From Enterobacterales bacterium (lineage in GTDB: Bacteria > Pseudomonadota > Gammaproteobacteria > Enterobacterales > Enterobacteriaceae): DNA of 64,000 bases. Below the pieces are notes generated by a model that worked only from the letters and a program-made list of their open reading frames with translations, had not been told where the DNA came from and searched no databases. Shown piece by piece: positions 54,670 to 63,940 of this stretch. Position 1 is the first letter of the stretch; each line of letters opens with the position of its first letter. The stretch is taken from the NCBI GenBank assembly GCA_015655145.1, contig JAATFO010000004.1:1-64000 (forward strand). The letters run 5' to 3'. Both the position numbers and the translations under genes were made by a program.

Positions 54670-55632
54670 TTACACCTTACGCAACCCGGCGAATGCCTGG
54701 CGGATTGCTGCTTCAGGCAACTGAACACCAATAAACACCAGTTTACTCTGCGGCAGTTCTTCGGGTTGCCACTCACGATCCCAGTCTGCACTGTATAACC
54801 GCTGCACGCCCTGGAATAGCAAACGACGCGTATCGCCTTCAATCCACAACATCCCTTTATAACGCAATAAGTTATCCGCAAAGCTTAATAGCAGATCTTC
54901 CATGACGCGTGAGACCTCATCCAGGACCACCGGGTAGTCAAGCTCGACCACGATTGAGGTGATCTCATTTTGCTGCGGAGCAATGAAATGGAAACTACGA
55001 CTGGCGGGCACCACGGCTTCTTCCAGCATGAAACCACGGGTATTAAACAACATCGCCAGGTCAATGCTGCCGTTAATCACCGGGTAAATCGGCGCTCGTG
55101 CATTGATCCGTTGCAGACGCTCAGTCAACTGGCGGCTATCGCCGGCAATATCGGTTTTGGTTAACAGAATGCGATCAGCATAACCGACTTGCGATTGCGC
55201 CAGCGTGAATTGATCCATTTGTTGTTCAGCATGAACAGCATCCACCAGGGTAATAACGCCATCCAACAGATAACGCTGGCAGATAACGTCATGGGAAAAG
55301 AAGGCCTGGATAATGGGGCCGGGATCCGCCATGCCCGTGCATTCAATCACTAACCGGTCAAAATTTATCTTACCGTTATCCAGACTTTCAAGAAGATCTA
55401 ACAACGCATCTTCAAGTTCACTGGAACGTGTGCAACAGATACAACCGTTGGTCAGGGTCTTGATTTCGGTCGCTCTGGTGCCAATAAGTTGATCGTCCAC
55501 GGCGACATCACCAAACTCGTTCTCAATCACCGCAATGTTGTATTCATGATGTTCATGGAGGATATGGCGTAACAGCGTGGTTTTCCCTGCCCCCAAAAAT
55601 CCGGTTAATACCGTTACCGCAATGTGGGCCAT
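54670..55632 (-). CDS. yjiA: COG0523 zinc-binding GTPase YjiA
   Basis: A 320-residue G3E-family GTPase with the Walker A GFLGAGKTTLL near residue 10, the CxCC metal motif NGCICCTRS near residue 64, and a C-terminal CobW_C domain. The family includes metal chaperones, and E. coli YjiA binds zinc and other metals, but its role is not settled. The ATG at 55632 (MAHIAVTVLTGFLGAGKT) is the family start. It follows yjiX, as in E. coli where both lie past btsT. Confidence 0.94.
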   Translation of the reverse strand: MAHIAVTVLTGFLGAGKTTLLRHILHEHHEYNIAVIENEFGDVAVDDQLIGTRATEIKTLTNGCICCTRSSELEDALLDLLESLDNGKINFDRLVIECTGMADPGPIIQAFFSHDVICQRYLLDGVITLVDAVHAEQQMDQFTLAQSQVGYADRILLTKTDIAGDSRQLTERLQRINARAPIYPVINGSIDLAMLFNTRGFMLEEAVVPASRSFHFIAPQQNEITSIVVELDYPVVLDEVSRVMEDLLLSFADNLLRYKGMLWIEGDTRRLLFQGVQRLYSADWDREWQPEELPQSKLVFIGVQLPEAAIRQAFAGLRKV

Positions 55633-55651
55633 GTTTAGCCTCCTTTTTACA

Positions 55652-55855
55652 TCAACAACAGCGCATGCCGCCTTTACCATCACCACCGTAACGCGCCTGC
55701 TGGCGTTCGCGGAAGAACTCTTTATAGGTCATGACCGGCTTATCCGGATGGTTGGTGTTCATATGCTGAACGTAAGTATCATAATCAGGAATACCAATCA
55801 GCATTCTGGCCGCCTGACCAAGGTACTTTGTTGCGGTGCCTAAATTACCAAACAT
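55652..55855 (-). CDS. yjiX: YbdD/YjiX family small protein
   Basis: A 67-residue protein with [19 protein letters not shown] and the C-terminal [13 protein letters not shown], the signature of the DUF466/YbdD family found next to CstA-type transporters. Its function is not clear, but members are usually cotranscribed with the peptide/pyruvate transporter upstream. It lies between btsT and yjiA. Confidence 0.92.
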   Translation of the reverse strand: MFGNLGTATKYLGQAARMLIGIPDYDTYVQHMNTNHPDKPVMTYKEFFRERQQARYGGDGKGGMRCC

Positions 55856-55875
55856 CGTGTTTTCCTGAATGGGAT

Positions 55876-55932
55876 AGCCCCGCCAGTGCGGGGCTGATAC
55901 CGGTTAAGTGTCATGCCGTGTAGGGCATGACA
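55876..55932. terminator. two hairpins between btsT and yjiX
   Basis: AGCCCCGC-CAGT-GCGGGGCT (55876-55895) and TGTCATGCC with its complement (55909-55932) form two separate stems in the 86-base gap. Neither has a U-tract. They may reduce readthrough from btsT into yjiX or protect the btsT mRNA end. Confidence 0.45.
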
Positions 55933-55941
55933 GGTCTGTGG

Positions 55942-58098
55942 TTATTTGTGGCCGGAAGAGACTTTCACTCCGCCTTCCGGTACCGGAACATACGGTGTTT
56001 CTTTATCCGTACGCGCCTCTGACTGCCGCCCCGCCATCCATGCGCGGATACCGTAAAAGATGATACTGTAAACCACCACCAGGAAGAGAATACTCAGCCC
56101 GGCATTAGTATAGTTGTTAATCACAATGTGGTTCATATTGGCGATCTGCTGCGCACTCAGTTCCGCCCCATTGGCAAGAATACGTGCTTTGTATTCTTTC
56201 GCCATATACAAGAACCCTTCCATTTCCGGATTGGTGCTGAACAGCTTCATCCCCAGCGCCCAGGTGGTGCAGATCAACAGCCAGACCGCCGGGATCACTG
56301 TAACCCAAATGTATTTGGCGCGTTTCATTTTTACCAGAATAACTGTCGCCAGTACCAGAGCCACAGCGGCCAGCATATGATTAGAGATACCGAACAGCGG
56401 CCACAAGCTCTTCACTCCGCCCAGCGGATCGACGACACCCTGGTACAATAGATAGCCCCACAGTCCAACACAACCCGCCGTACCGGCAATCCCCGCCACC
56501 AGCGAGTCAGTTTTCTTCAGGAAAGGCACAAAGTTACCCAGCAGATCCTGGAGCATAAAGCGGCCAGAACGGGTACCCGCATCCAGTGCGGTCAGGATAA
56601 ACAGCGCTTCAAACAGAATCCCGAAATGGTACCAAAAGCCCATATCCGCCACCGGAACAATTTTGTGGAAGACATGTGCAATCCCTACCGCCAGCGTCGG
56701 TGCTCCTCCGGCACGGTTCAGCACGGAAGGTTCGCCAATATCTTTTGCTGTCTGGAGAATCTGCTCTGGTGAAATCACGAAGCCCCAGGAACTGACGGTT
56801 GCCGCCGCATGCGCCGTGACTTCGTTCAGTTGAGCCATGATCATCGGTGCGTTTGCCGTGCCCAGTTCATGCAGGTTCGGCATGACAATCCCGAGGCTGG
56901 CCGGTGGCGTATTCATGGCAAAGTAGAGACCTGGCTCGATGATGGAAGCAGCAACCAGCGCCATCACTGCCACGAAAGATTCCATCAGCATTGCGCCATA
57001 GCCGATAAAGCGCGCATCGGTTTCACAGGCCAGCAGTTTGGGTGTGGTGCCGGAAGCAATCAGTGCGTGGAAACCAGACACCGCGCCGCAGGCAATAGTA
57101 ATAAACAAAAACGGGAACAGCGCACCTTTCCAGAGGGGGCCGGTACCATCAATATACTGAGTCATTGCAGGCATTTTCAGATCCGGATTGAGCAAGACGA
57201 TCCCCAATGCCAAACCAACAATGACCCCAATTTTCAGGAAGGTCGCCAGATAGTCCCGCGGTGCCAGAATCAGCCACACAGGTAGCAACGCCGAAACAAA
57301 CGCATAGCCGATCAGCGTGAAGGTGATGGTGGTATCTTTAAAGGTCAGTGCCGGGCCCCAGTACGGGTCGTGAGCAATCACACCCCCAAACCAGATAGCG
57401 GCAACCAACAGAATCACGCCGATAACGGAGACTTCACCCACCCGGCCCGGTCGGATAAAGCGCATGTAAATCCCCATAAACAACGCGATCGGCACTGTTG
57501 AACAGACCGTGAATACCCCCCAGGGACTTTCGGCAAGCGCTTTCACCACGATGAGGGCCAGCACCGCCAGAATAATAATCATGATGATGAAGCAGCCGAA
57601 CAAGGCAATCGTACCGGGAACCGGGCCCATCTCTTCTTTCACCATCTCGCCCAGAGAGGCGCCATTACGACGTGAAGAGATAAACAGCACCATAAAGTCC
57701 TGTACTGCGCCAGCCAGCACCACCCCGGCCAGAAGCCAGAGGACGCCAGGCAGATAACCCATTTGCGCCGCCAGTACCGGACCAACAAGCGGCCCCGCCC
57801 CGGCAATGGCGGCAAAATGGTGACCAAACAGCACATAGCGATTAGTCGGCACATAGTTAAGACCGTCGTTGTTTATGACGGCTGGCGTCGAACGCGTCGG
57901 ATCCAACTTCATGACTTTTTGCGCGATGTAAAGACTGTAATAACGATAAGCCACCAGATAAACGGAAACGGAAGCTACAACAATCCACAGAGCACTGACA
58001 TGTTCACCCCGGCGTAAGGCGATGGTCGCCAGACAGAAAGCACCGATGATTCCGAGAATCACCCAGGGTATGTGCTTGACTATTTTTTTATTATCCAT
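55942..58098 (-). CDS. btsT: pyruvate:proton symporter BtsT
   Basis: BtsT (YjiY) is a CstA-family transporter that takes up pyruvate. The 718-residue protein has the CstA start WVILGIIGAFCLATIALRRG, the conserved FGHHFAAIAGAGPLVGPVLA near residue 84, and many membrane segments. The start at 58098 (MDNKKIVKHIPW) is preferred to an ATG ten codons upstream. The candidate BtsR boxes, CRP site and a weak promoter lie upstream, consistent with control by pyruvate and by cAMP-CRP as in E. coli. yjiX-yjiA follow. Confidence 0.95.
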   Translation of the reverse strand: MDNKKIVKHIPWVILGIIGAFCLATIALRRGEHVSALWIVVASVSVYLVAYRYYSLYIAQKVMKLDPTRSTPAVINNDGLNYVPTNRYVLFGHHFAAIAGAGPLVGPVLAAQMGYLPGVLWLLAGVVLAGAVQDFMVLFISSRRNGASLGEMVKEEMGPVPGTIALFGCFIIMIIILAVLALIVVKALAESPWGVFTVCSTVPIALFMGIYMRFIRPGRVGEVSVIGVILLVAAIWFGGVIAHDPYWGPALTFKDTTITFTLIGYAFVSALLPVWLILAPRDYLATFLKIGVIVGLALGIVLLNPDLKMPAMTQYIDGTGPLWKGALFPFLFITIACGAVSGFHALIASGTTPKLLACETDARFIGYGAMLMESFVAVMALVAASIIEPGLYFAMNTPPASLGIVMPNLHELGTANAPMIMAQLNEVTAHAAATVSSWGFVISPEQILQTAKDIGEPSVLNRAGGAPTLAVGIAHVFHKIVPVADMGFWYHFGILFEALFILTALDAGTRSGRFMLQDLLGNFVPFLKKTDSLVAGIAGTAGCVGLWGYLLYQGVVDPLGGVKSLWPLFGISNHMLAAVALVLATVILVKMKRAKYIWVTVIPAVWLLICTTWALGMKLFSTNPEMEGFLYMAKEYKARILANGAELSAQQIANMNHIVINNYTNAGLSILFLVVVYSIIFYGIRAWMAGRQSEARTDKETPYVPVPEGGVKVSSGHK

Positions 58099-58325
58099 AG
58101 GAGACCTGATTGTAAGATTAATAAGCAAAACAGCCTTTGCCGTTTTGGGTAGATTACACGAACCGATATTTATTAAGACTTGAGCATCTGGTTATACCCA
58201 ATAAATCTCACATTACAGACCGGCGATAAGCGAACAGATCCCAATACACTTACCTCGGGTCCGCTATTTGGATGAACCCGTACAGCCAATGCATCTGCAA
58301 TGTGAAAGATGGCGGATATATGTTG

Positions 58326-58463
58326 AGAATATTTTGGCTAATTTCTGATCTTAACGGGGGAATAAATGGTTGAGCGGTTATATTAGTAGGGTAAGCGGTA
58401 GTTTAACCGGGTAAGTGGTTTTTTACCGGTTTGGGGGGCGATAAATATGTGATTTAGATCTCA
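58326..58463 (-). promoter_or_regulatory. btsT promoter with three BtsR boxes and CRP-like site
   Basis: On the minus strand, three direct repeats fit the BtsR consensus ACC[G/A]CT[C/T]A: ACCACTTA (58412-58419), ACCGCTTA (58392-58399) and ACCGCTCA (58371-58378). The gaps are 12 and 13 bases, so they lie about two helical turns apart; two such boxes 13 bases apart are known at E. coli btsT. A CRP-like site is at 58448-58463 (TGAGATCTAAATCACA on the minus strand). A possible promoter is TTAAGA (58349-58354) with TATTCT (58326-58331), 17 bases apart; this part is uncertain. Confidence 0.75.
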
Positions 58464-59127
58464 TTATAAACCGCGATAATACCAGCAACGACGGTTAACA
58501 CAGACTAAATAGCACACATTACAACAAGACAAATGCGCCCGAATATTCGGGTACTAACGCTGTCAGTGCCCGGCATTGACGAAGAGCGTCAACGCGTGGT
58601 CGTTTAACAAATAATGGGTATCACCGTCACTTTTTCTGCGCCAGCCGGTTATTTTAACCATCACTCTCGTTAGACGTCAGAAATAGGGTAATCGGCAGAA
58701 AAAAACATTGCGCAAAAGATGAAAATTAACAGCCATAAAATTAAAAAATTTGTGTGATCTCACCTTAAAAAATGAAAAGAAGGAATAAATAAACCTATCC
58801 CGATGTTACTCATTCACTGTCGGTATGTTTATTTTTTGTTGGAAATTAATCTATTTAATCATAACAGCGTGAAGAATACGCTGAATCGGGCACGCATAAA
58901 GCTATCGAATTTCATCGATCGACGATGAAATAAAACAAATTACTAACGCATTTACAACATAACAAATGACGACCAGTGGGCGGCATGCAAATAATAAAAG
59001 AGTTGCAATAAAAAAATGCGACAGCGTTTGTCATTGTTTGTGGTCACGCGCTACACGTTTATGGCCGAACTTCGGAGGTCACCGCGTACCTCGCTTCCCA
59101 CACTAACGACTCCCGATTGGCGCGTAT
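58464..59127. other. long gene-free stretch upstream of btsT
   Basis: About 660 AT-rich bases, with A/T runs and no convincing coding region, RNA hairpin or repeat. Past the btsT control sites nothing is recognised. Confidence 0.45.
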
Positions 59128-60024
59128 TCAGGCATGCGCATCCAGCCAGACCGCATAAGCCTGGTCCCATAAGGCCGCTGGCGTGCCGGCTTTACCGAGG
59201 CCAAAACCATGACCTCCTTTGGTTATTTTGAATAACTCCACGGGTACTCCCATCCGTCGGCAGGTATCACGCATCAGCTCAGTATTATAAGGATTAGCGG
59301 TATGGTCATCTTCCGCCTGTGCCATAAACAGTGGCGGGAAAGCGTGCGTCACATAGTTTTGCACCGACCAGGCCGCCTCTTCTGCCGGCGTGGCATTATG
59401 TCCAACCAGTTCAGTATGCGTTGTGGTGTGCGAGTAAGGCGCTTCCAGCGTAATTACCGGGTAAAGTAACCCAACACTGTCCACGCGCGGGACAAGGGCA
59501 TCCACATCATCCTGCGGCGAATAGGAGGCGAAATCAGGACGGGCGGCGGCTAACCCCAATAAATGCCCCCCGGCGGAAAAACCTAACACATGTACTCTTT
59601 TTTCCAGTGAGCGCACCAATCGAATGGCGCGCTGTGCATCCTGCAACGCAACCATATTGCCTGCATGCCATGCTTCTCCGGGCAAGCGATAGCTGAGAAC
59701 ATAGGTGGTAAAACCACGGCCGTTCAGCCAGCGCGCCACCGGCCATGCCTCACGGGCCATGCCTATCCAGCGATAACCGCCGCCAGCGGCAATCAGTACA
59801 CTCTGACCATTGGGCTTCTGCGGCTGAAAACGTTGAATCATCGGATTAACGATATTAGACCACGACCCATTGTGGCTAATATGTACACTCCCATGCGGAC
59901 CGCCACCGCCGGGGGGTCCGTCAGGCCAAAGCAACACCACATCTTCCCGGGCAATCAGGTCACCTGCTTTCATCGAAAGCAAAGTAGCGCCAGCGCCCAA
60001 TAATAACTGGCGACGACTAATCAT
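59128..60024 (-). CDS. Tat-exported alpha/beta hydrolase (acetyl-esterase-like)
   Basis: A 298-residue alpha/beta hydrolase with a twin-arginine signal peptide (MISRRQLLLGAGATLLSMKA), so probably folded before export to the periplasm. The fold markers are an oxyanion region (LIAAGGGYRW), the nucleophile motif GFSAGGHLLG near residue 145, an Asp/Glu-containing AQAEDDHTANPYN, and the catalytic His in KGGHGFGLG. Relatives are acetyl-xylan or carbohydrate esterases that remove acetyl groups from plant sugars. The real substrate is unknown. The gene stands alone, between btsT and a rightward gene. Confidence 0.87.
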   Translation of the reverse strand: MISRRQLLLGAGATLLSMKAGDLIAREDVVLLWPDGPPGGGGPHGSVHISHNGSWSNIVNPMIQRFQPQKPNGQSVLIAAGGGYRWIGMAREAWPVARWLNGRGFTTYVLSYRLPGEAWHAGNMVALQDAQRAIRLVRSLEKRVHVLGFSAGGHLLGLAAARPDFASYSPQDDVDALVPRVDSVGLLYPVITLEAPYSHTTTHTELVGHNATPAEEAAWSVQNYVTHAFPPLFMAQAEDDHTANPYNTELMRDTCRRMGVPVELFKITKGGHGFGLGKAGTPAALWDQAYAVWLDAHA

Positions 60025-60321
60025 GTTACATTTCCATTATTTTTTTAGTGGATGCATTCTCAGGCAACCAGGATTTATGGCTCGTTTTGGCGATGCGCAA
60101 AACAGCCACAACAACATACTATTCCTCTGCGAAAAAAATTCACTCGTTCGCAGAATAAATTTTCTGTCGCCGGTTGATTCCGTAACCGCGATGATCACGT
60201 ACCGCCTTGTTCAGTAAAAAAGCAGGGCCACACGCATTACTTGCTTTGCTGTAGGATGGCGGTTCCGATTACGCCAACTGACTGGCTGGTGTTCACGTTT
60301 TTTTCACTCGGGAGCCTGTTG

Positions 60322-61473
60322 ATGTCATTGTCTTATCTCACCGCGTTATCAGATATTGCCGCCACTGACTGGGATGCGCTGTTACCCGATGATAATCCGT
60401 TTTTACGCCATGCCTTTCTTGATACGCTGGAAGCGAGTGGCTGTATCAGGGCGGAAAACGGTTGGCAACCAGAACACCTGATCTGGCGAGCGCAGGGCCG
60501 TTTGCTGGCGGCCATTCCGGGCTACCGCAAACGTCACTCCATGGGTGAATATGTTTTCGATCATGGCTGGGCAGAGGCCTGCTATCGTGCCGGGATTGCC
60601 TACTACCCGAAATGGCTGGGGGCGATCCCATTCAGTCCGGTGACCGGGCCGCGCTTACTGGGCTCACGTCCCGCGGCCAGCCAACTGCTGGCTGCGCTGC
60701 CGGATTATCTGCATCACCAGCAACTTTCCGGGGCGCACATCAATTTCACCGCCGGGCCGGACAATGCGCTGCTCGCCGATCAACCCAACTGGCTGGCACG
60801 CCCCGGCTGCCAGTATCACTGGCATAATTATGGCTATCGCGACTTCAGCGATTATCTCGATACACTGATGTCACGCAAGCGCAAACAGCTACGAAAGGAA
60901 CGCGAACAGGTCGCGGCCAGCGGGATCGAATTTAACGGGTTTACCGGCGCCACCATGAACGAGCCCCTGTGGGATTTTGTTTATGCCTGTTACGCCAATA
61001 CGTATCAGGTGCGTGGCCAGCAACCTTACCTGACCCGTGATTTTTTCAGTCTGCTGGCAGCAAGGATGCCCACGGCAATCCGCGTGGTGGTCGCATCAAA
61101 ACAGCGCCAAAACGTGGCAATGGCGTTCAGTCTGGTTGGCAATAACACGCTTTATGGTCGTTACTGGGGTTGCCTGGCGGAATTTAACCGTTTGCACTTT
61201 GAGACCTGCTTTTATCAGGGCATAGATTACGCCATCGCCCATGGTTTACAGCATTTCGATGCTGGCGCGCAGGGGGAACATAAGTTGATGAGAGGCTTTG
61301 AACCGGTTATCACCCATTCATGGCATTATCTTTGTCATCCCGGGTTACGCGCGGCAGTGGCTGATGTTCTGTCGCAAGAGTGGGCGGACACGCATGCATG
61401 GATAAAAGACGCGCGCGCCGCCTTGCCATACCGTAAAGACACTCAGCCCGCGCCAACAAAGCCCCCGGTCTGA
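60322..61473 (+). CDS. FemAB/GNAT-like acyltransferase (COG3146)
   Basis: A 383-residue protein of the FemAB_like (DUF482) family with two GNAT-type halves. It has the start MSLSYLTALSDIAATDWDAL, the segments RRK..SRKRKQLRKEREQVA near residue 190 and YWGCLAEFNRLHFETCFYQG near residue 285, and HFDAGAQGEHKLMRGFEP, the best-conserved end of the family. The function is not established; related proteins add amino acids to murein or acyl groups to small molecules. The ATG at 60322 follows GGAG; the longer frame is rejected. It overlaps the convergent ABC exporter gene by 31 bases. Confidence 0.85.
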   Translation: MSLSYLTALSDIAATDWDALLPDDNPFLRHAFLDTLEASGCIRAENGWQPEHLIWRAQGRLLAAIPGYRKRHSMGEYVFDHGWAEACYRAGIAYYPKWLGAIPFSPVTGPRLLGSRPAASQLLAALPDYLHHQQLSGAHINFTAGPDNALLADQPNWLARPGCQYHWHNYGYRDFSDYLDTLMSRKRKQLRKEREQVAASGIEFNGFTGATMNEPLWDFVYACYANTYQVRGQQPYLTRDFFSLLAARMPTAIRVVVASKQRQNVAMAFSLVGNNTLYGRYWGCLAEFNRLHFETCFYQGIDYAIAHGLQHFDAGAQGEHKLMRGFEPVITHSWHYLCHPGLRAAVADVLSQEWADTHAWIKDARAALPYRKDTQPAPTKPPV

Positions 61474-63275
61474 TGGCGCCACAAACGCGCATACAAACCG
61501 TTTTGCGCCAGCAGTTCATGATGGCTGCCGACTTCCGCAATCTGGCCTTTATCCAGCACCACCAGCCGGTCGAGTTTTGCAATGGTGGATAATCGGTGCG
61601 CAATCGCAATCACGGTTTTCCCTGTCATCAGGGTTTCCAGGTTCTCCTGAATGGCGGCTTCCACTTCAGAATCAAGCGCGGAGGTGGCTTCGTCCATAAT
61701 CAAAATCGGCGCATTTTTCAATAATACCCGGGCGATAGCAATACGCTGCCGCTGTCCGCCAGACAGTTTCACGCCCCGTTCGCCGACATGCGCATCCAGC
61801 CCGTGGCGTCCCTGCGGATCAGAAAGCAGCGGAATAAACTCATCGGCGCGGGCGCGCTGGATGGCGGTGATCACCGCCTCTTCACTGGCGTCTGGGTTAC
61901 CATAAAGTAAATTGTCGCGAATGGAGCGATGCAGCAGTGAGGTATCCTGCGTGATCATGCCAATTTGTGCTCGCAGGCTGGTCTGGCTGACCTCCGCAAT
62001 GTTTTGGCCGTCGATCATAATACGTCCGCCATTAATGTCATACAGACGCAACAGCAGGTTGACCAGGGTTGATTTTCCGGCGCCTGACGGACCAATCAGG
62101 CCAATTTTTTCCCCCGGACGGATAGTCAGATTCAGGTTATTAATCACCTGGCGGCTACCACCGTAATCAAAACGCACCTTATCGAAACAAATACCGCCAT
62201 GCGGTACCTGTAAAGTCTTTGCCCTGGGGATATCGGTGACACTCAGCGGTTGCGAAACCGTTTGCAGGCCATCCTGCACAATGCCAATATTTTCAAAGAT
62301 GCCGTTCACCACCCACATGATCCAGCCCGACATATTAACAATGCGGATCACCAGCCCCGTCGCCAGAGCAATGCCGCCAATGCTGATCTGAGACAGTGAC
62401 CAGAGCCAAAGTGCCAGGCCGCTGGTTCCGACGATGAGCAAGCCATTCAATATTGACAGCGTGACATCCATGCTGGTCACCATGCGGCTTGCCCGCTGGG
62501 TTTTTTCGGTTTGCTCGCTAATGGCTTCCCGCGCATACCGTTGTTCCAGATCGGTATGGGCAAACAATTTCAGGGTCGCAATATTGGTATAACCATCAAC
62601 AATGCATCCCATCAGGCGAGAACGCGCCGCCGAAGACTCGACCGAACGGGCTTTGACCCGTGGCACGAAATAGCCAAGTGCGCAGCTATAGGCGATGATC
62701 CATGCCACCAAAGGCACCATCAGACGCCAGTCCGCTTCGGCAAATAAGATCAACGCTGTCACGGAATAAATCAGTACATGCCAAATCGCATCCACCATCT
62801 GCACGGCGGAATCGCGCAGAGCGTTACCCGTTTGCATAATGCGCTGAGCAATACGCCCGGCGAAATCACTCTGAAAAAAATTAAGGCTTTGCTTTAACAC
62901 ATAGTTATGATTCTGCCAGCGGATCAAACTGGTCATGCCGGGGTTAATACTTTGATGTATCAATAAATCATGTAAACCGATAAATACCGGACGCAGAATC
63001 AACGCCACCGTGCCCATCCATAATAATGTGCCCCAGTGATCGCGAAAGAAGGTGGCGCCAGGCGAGGTATTGGCCAAATCGATCAGGCGACTCAGGTAAC
63101 TGAATAAGGCGACCTCAATCAGCGAGGTGACCAGCCCCACCGCCAGCAACGCGGCAAAACTGCGCCAAACCTGCCGCAGGTAGAACCAATAAAACGCCCA
63201 GACCTCATCAGGCGGCACCTCACCCGGCGCATCCTGAAAAATATCAATAAATTTTTCAAAGCGACGAAACAGCAT
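61443..63275 (-). CDS. ABC exporter, fused permease-ATPase
   Basis: A 610-residue type IV ABC exporter half-transporter. Residues 1 to about 340 contain six membrane segments (for example FAALLAVGLVTSLIEVALFS), and the rest is an ATPase with the P loop GPSGAGKSTLVN near residue 400, the signature [17 protein letters not shown] near residue 500 and Walker B ILIMDEATSALD. It resembles MsbA-like multidrug and lipid exporters. The substrate is not predictable. The ATG at 63275 (MLFRRFEKFIDIF) is preferred to the upstream one. Its 3' end overlaps the convergent FemAB-like gene. Confidence 0.88.
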   Translation of the reverse strand: MLFRRFEKFIDIFQDAPGEVPPDEVWAFYWFYLRQVWRSFAALLAVGLVTSLIEVALFSYLSRLIDLANTSPGATFFRDHWGTLLWMGTVALILRPVFIGLHDLLIHQSINPGMTSLIRWQNHNYVLKQSLNFFQSDFAGRIAQRIMQTGNALRDSAVQMVDAIWHVLIYSVTALILFAEADWRLMVPLVAWIIAYSCALGYFVPRVKARSVESSAARSRLMGCIVDGYTNIATLKLFAHTDLEQRYAREAISEQTEKTQRASRMVTSMDVTLSILNGLLIVGTSGLALWLWSLSQISIGGIALATGLVIRIVNMSGWIMWVVNGIFENIGIVQDGLQTVSQPLSVTDIPRAKTLQVPHGGICFDKVRFDYGGSRQVINNLNLTIRPGEKIGLIGPSGAGKSTLVNLLLRLYDINGGRIMIDGQNIAEVSQTSLRAQIGMITQDTSLLHRSIRDNLLYGNPDASEEAVITAIQRARADEFIPLLSDPQGRHGLDAHVGERGVKLSGGQRQRIAIARVLLKNAPILIMDEATSALDSEVEAAIQENLETLMTGKTVIAIAHRLSTIAKLDRLVVLDKGQIAEVGSHHELLAQNGLYARLWRHQTGGFVGAG

Positions 63276-63391
63276 ACACAGTCTCACATTCAACACATCA
63301 GGCGGCTGAGTTTAATGCACTTCTATTGCGCTTTCAGGTTTCTGTGACCTGAACCGCACAATTATCACTATTCGACCGCACTATTCCTGCA

Positions 63392-63769
63392 TTACCCCAG
63401 CAGGGTGACCAGCGTAAATCCGACAAACGCCATCAGCACCGATCCAATAACATGCGTCATAACGCTGATCATCGCCCACAGGTACTTGCCGCTTTGCAGC
63501 AACAGCAAAATTTCCGCCGAAAACGAGGAAAAGGTCGTTAACCCGCCACACAACCCGGTGACCAGCAGCAACCGCCAGAGCGGATCAAGGTGAGGATTTT
63601 TCAGAAAATAGGCCAGCGCCGCACCCACAATCAGCCCGCCCACCAGATTGACGATCAACGTTCCGGGCGGCAAATTGGGAAACAGAGCATTGAAACGGAC
63701 AGAAATTAACCAGCGCAAGATGCACCCCACCGTGCCGCCGACCATGACTACCAGCATTGATTTAAACAT
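63392..63769 (-). CDS. crcB: fluoride ion exporter CrcB
   Basis: CrcB/Fluc is a dual-topology dimeric fluoride channel. The 125-residue protein has four membrane segments, the conserved Asn in NLVGGLIVGAALAYF (near residue 41) and the Phe-box segment GGLTTFSSFSAE near residue 75. The ribosome binding site is GGGGAGAG. The fluoride riboswitch upstream indicates induction by fluoride. Confidence 0.96.
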   Translation of the reverse strand: MFKSMLVVMVGGTVGCILRWLISVRFNALFPNLPPGTLIVNLVGGLIVGAALAYFLKNPHLDPLWRLLLVTGLCGGLTTFSSFSAEILLLLQSGKYLWAMISVMTHVIGSVLMAFVGFTLVTLLG

Positions 63770-63839
63770 CGGTCACTCTCCCCAAAACCTCATATGGTTC
63801 CCGCGCAGTCGGGGATAGCGAACAGGATGGATGTGCGTC

Positions 63840-63940
63840 CTGACATACCCCTGACTCCCGCGCGAGGATAATGTATGTCAGGCGTCATCAGCCAGCCGCA
63901 TCCGGCTGGCGGTTGGGTAAGGTGGCACGCCATCACCTTG
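63840..63940 (-). promoter_or_regulatory. fluoride riboswitch (crcB motif) with downstream hairpin
   Basis: The minus-strand RNA reads GGUGAUGGCGUGCCACC, then AACCGCCAGCC, then GGCUGGCUGAUGACGCCU (63881-63939), which matches the crcB aptamer consensus: a GGNGAUGG start, a stem-loop with a pseudoknot, and CUGAUGACGCCU at the end. Its last bases begin a second stem (CTGACATAC, 63840-63848 paired with 63873-63881) that could switch against the aptamer. The crcB start lies 71 bases further on. No U-tract is seen, so the mode of control is uncertain. Confidence 0.85.
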
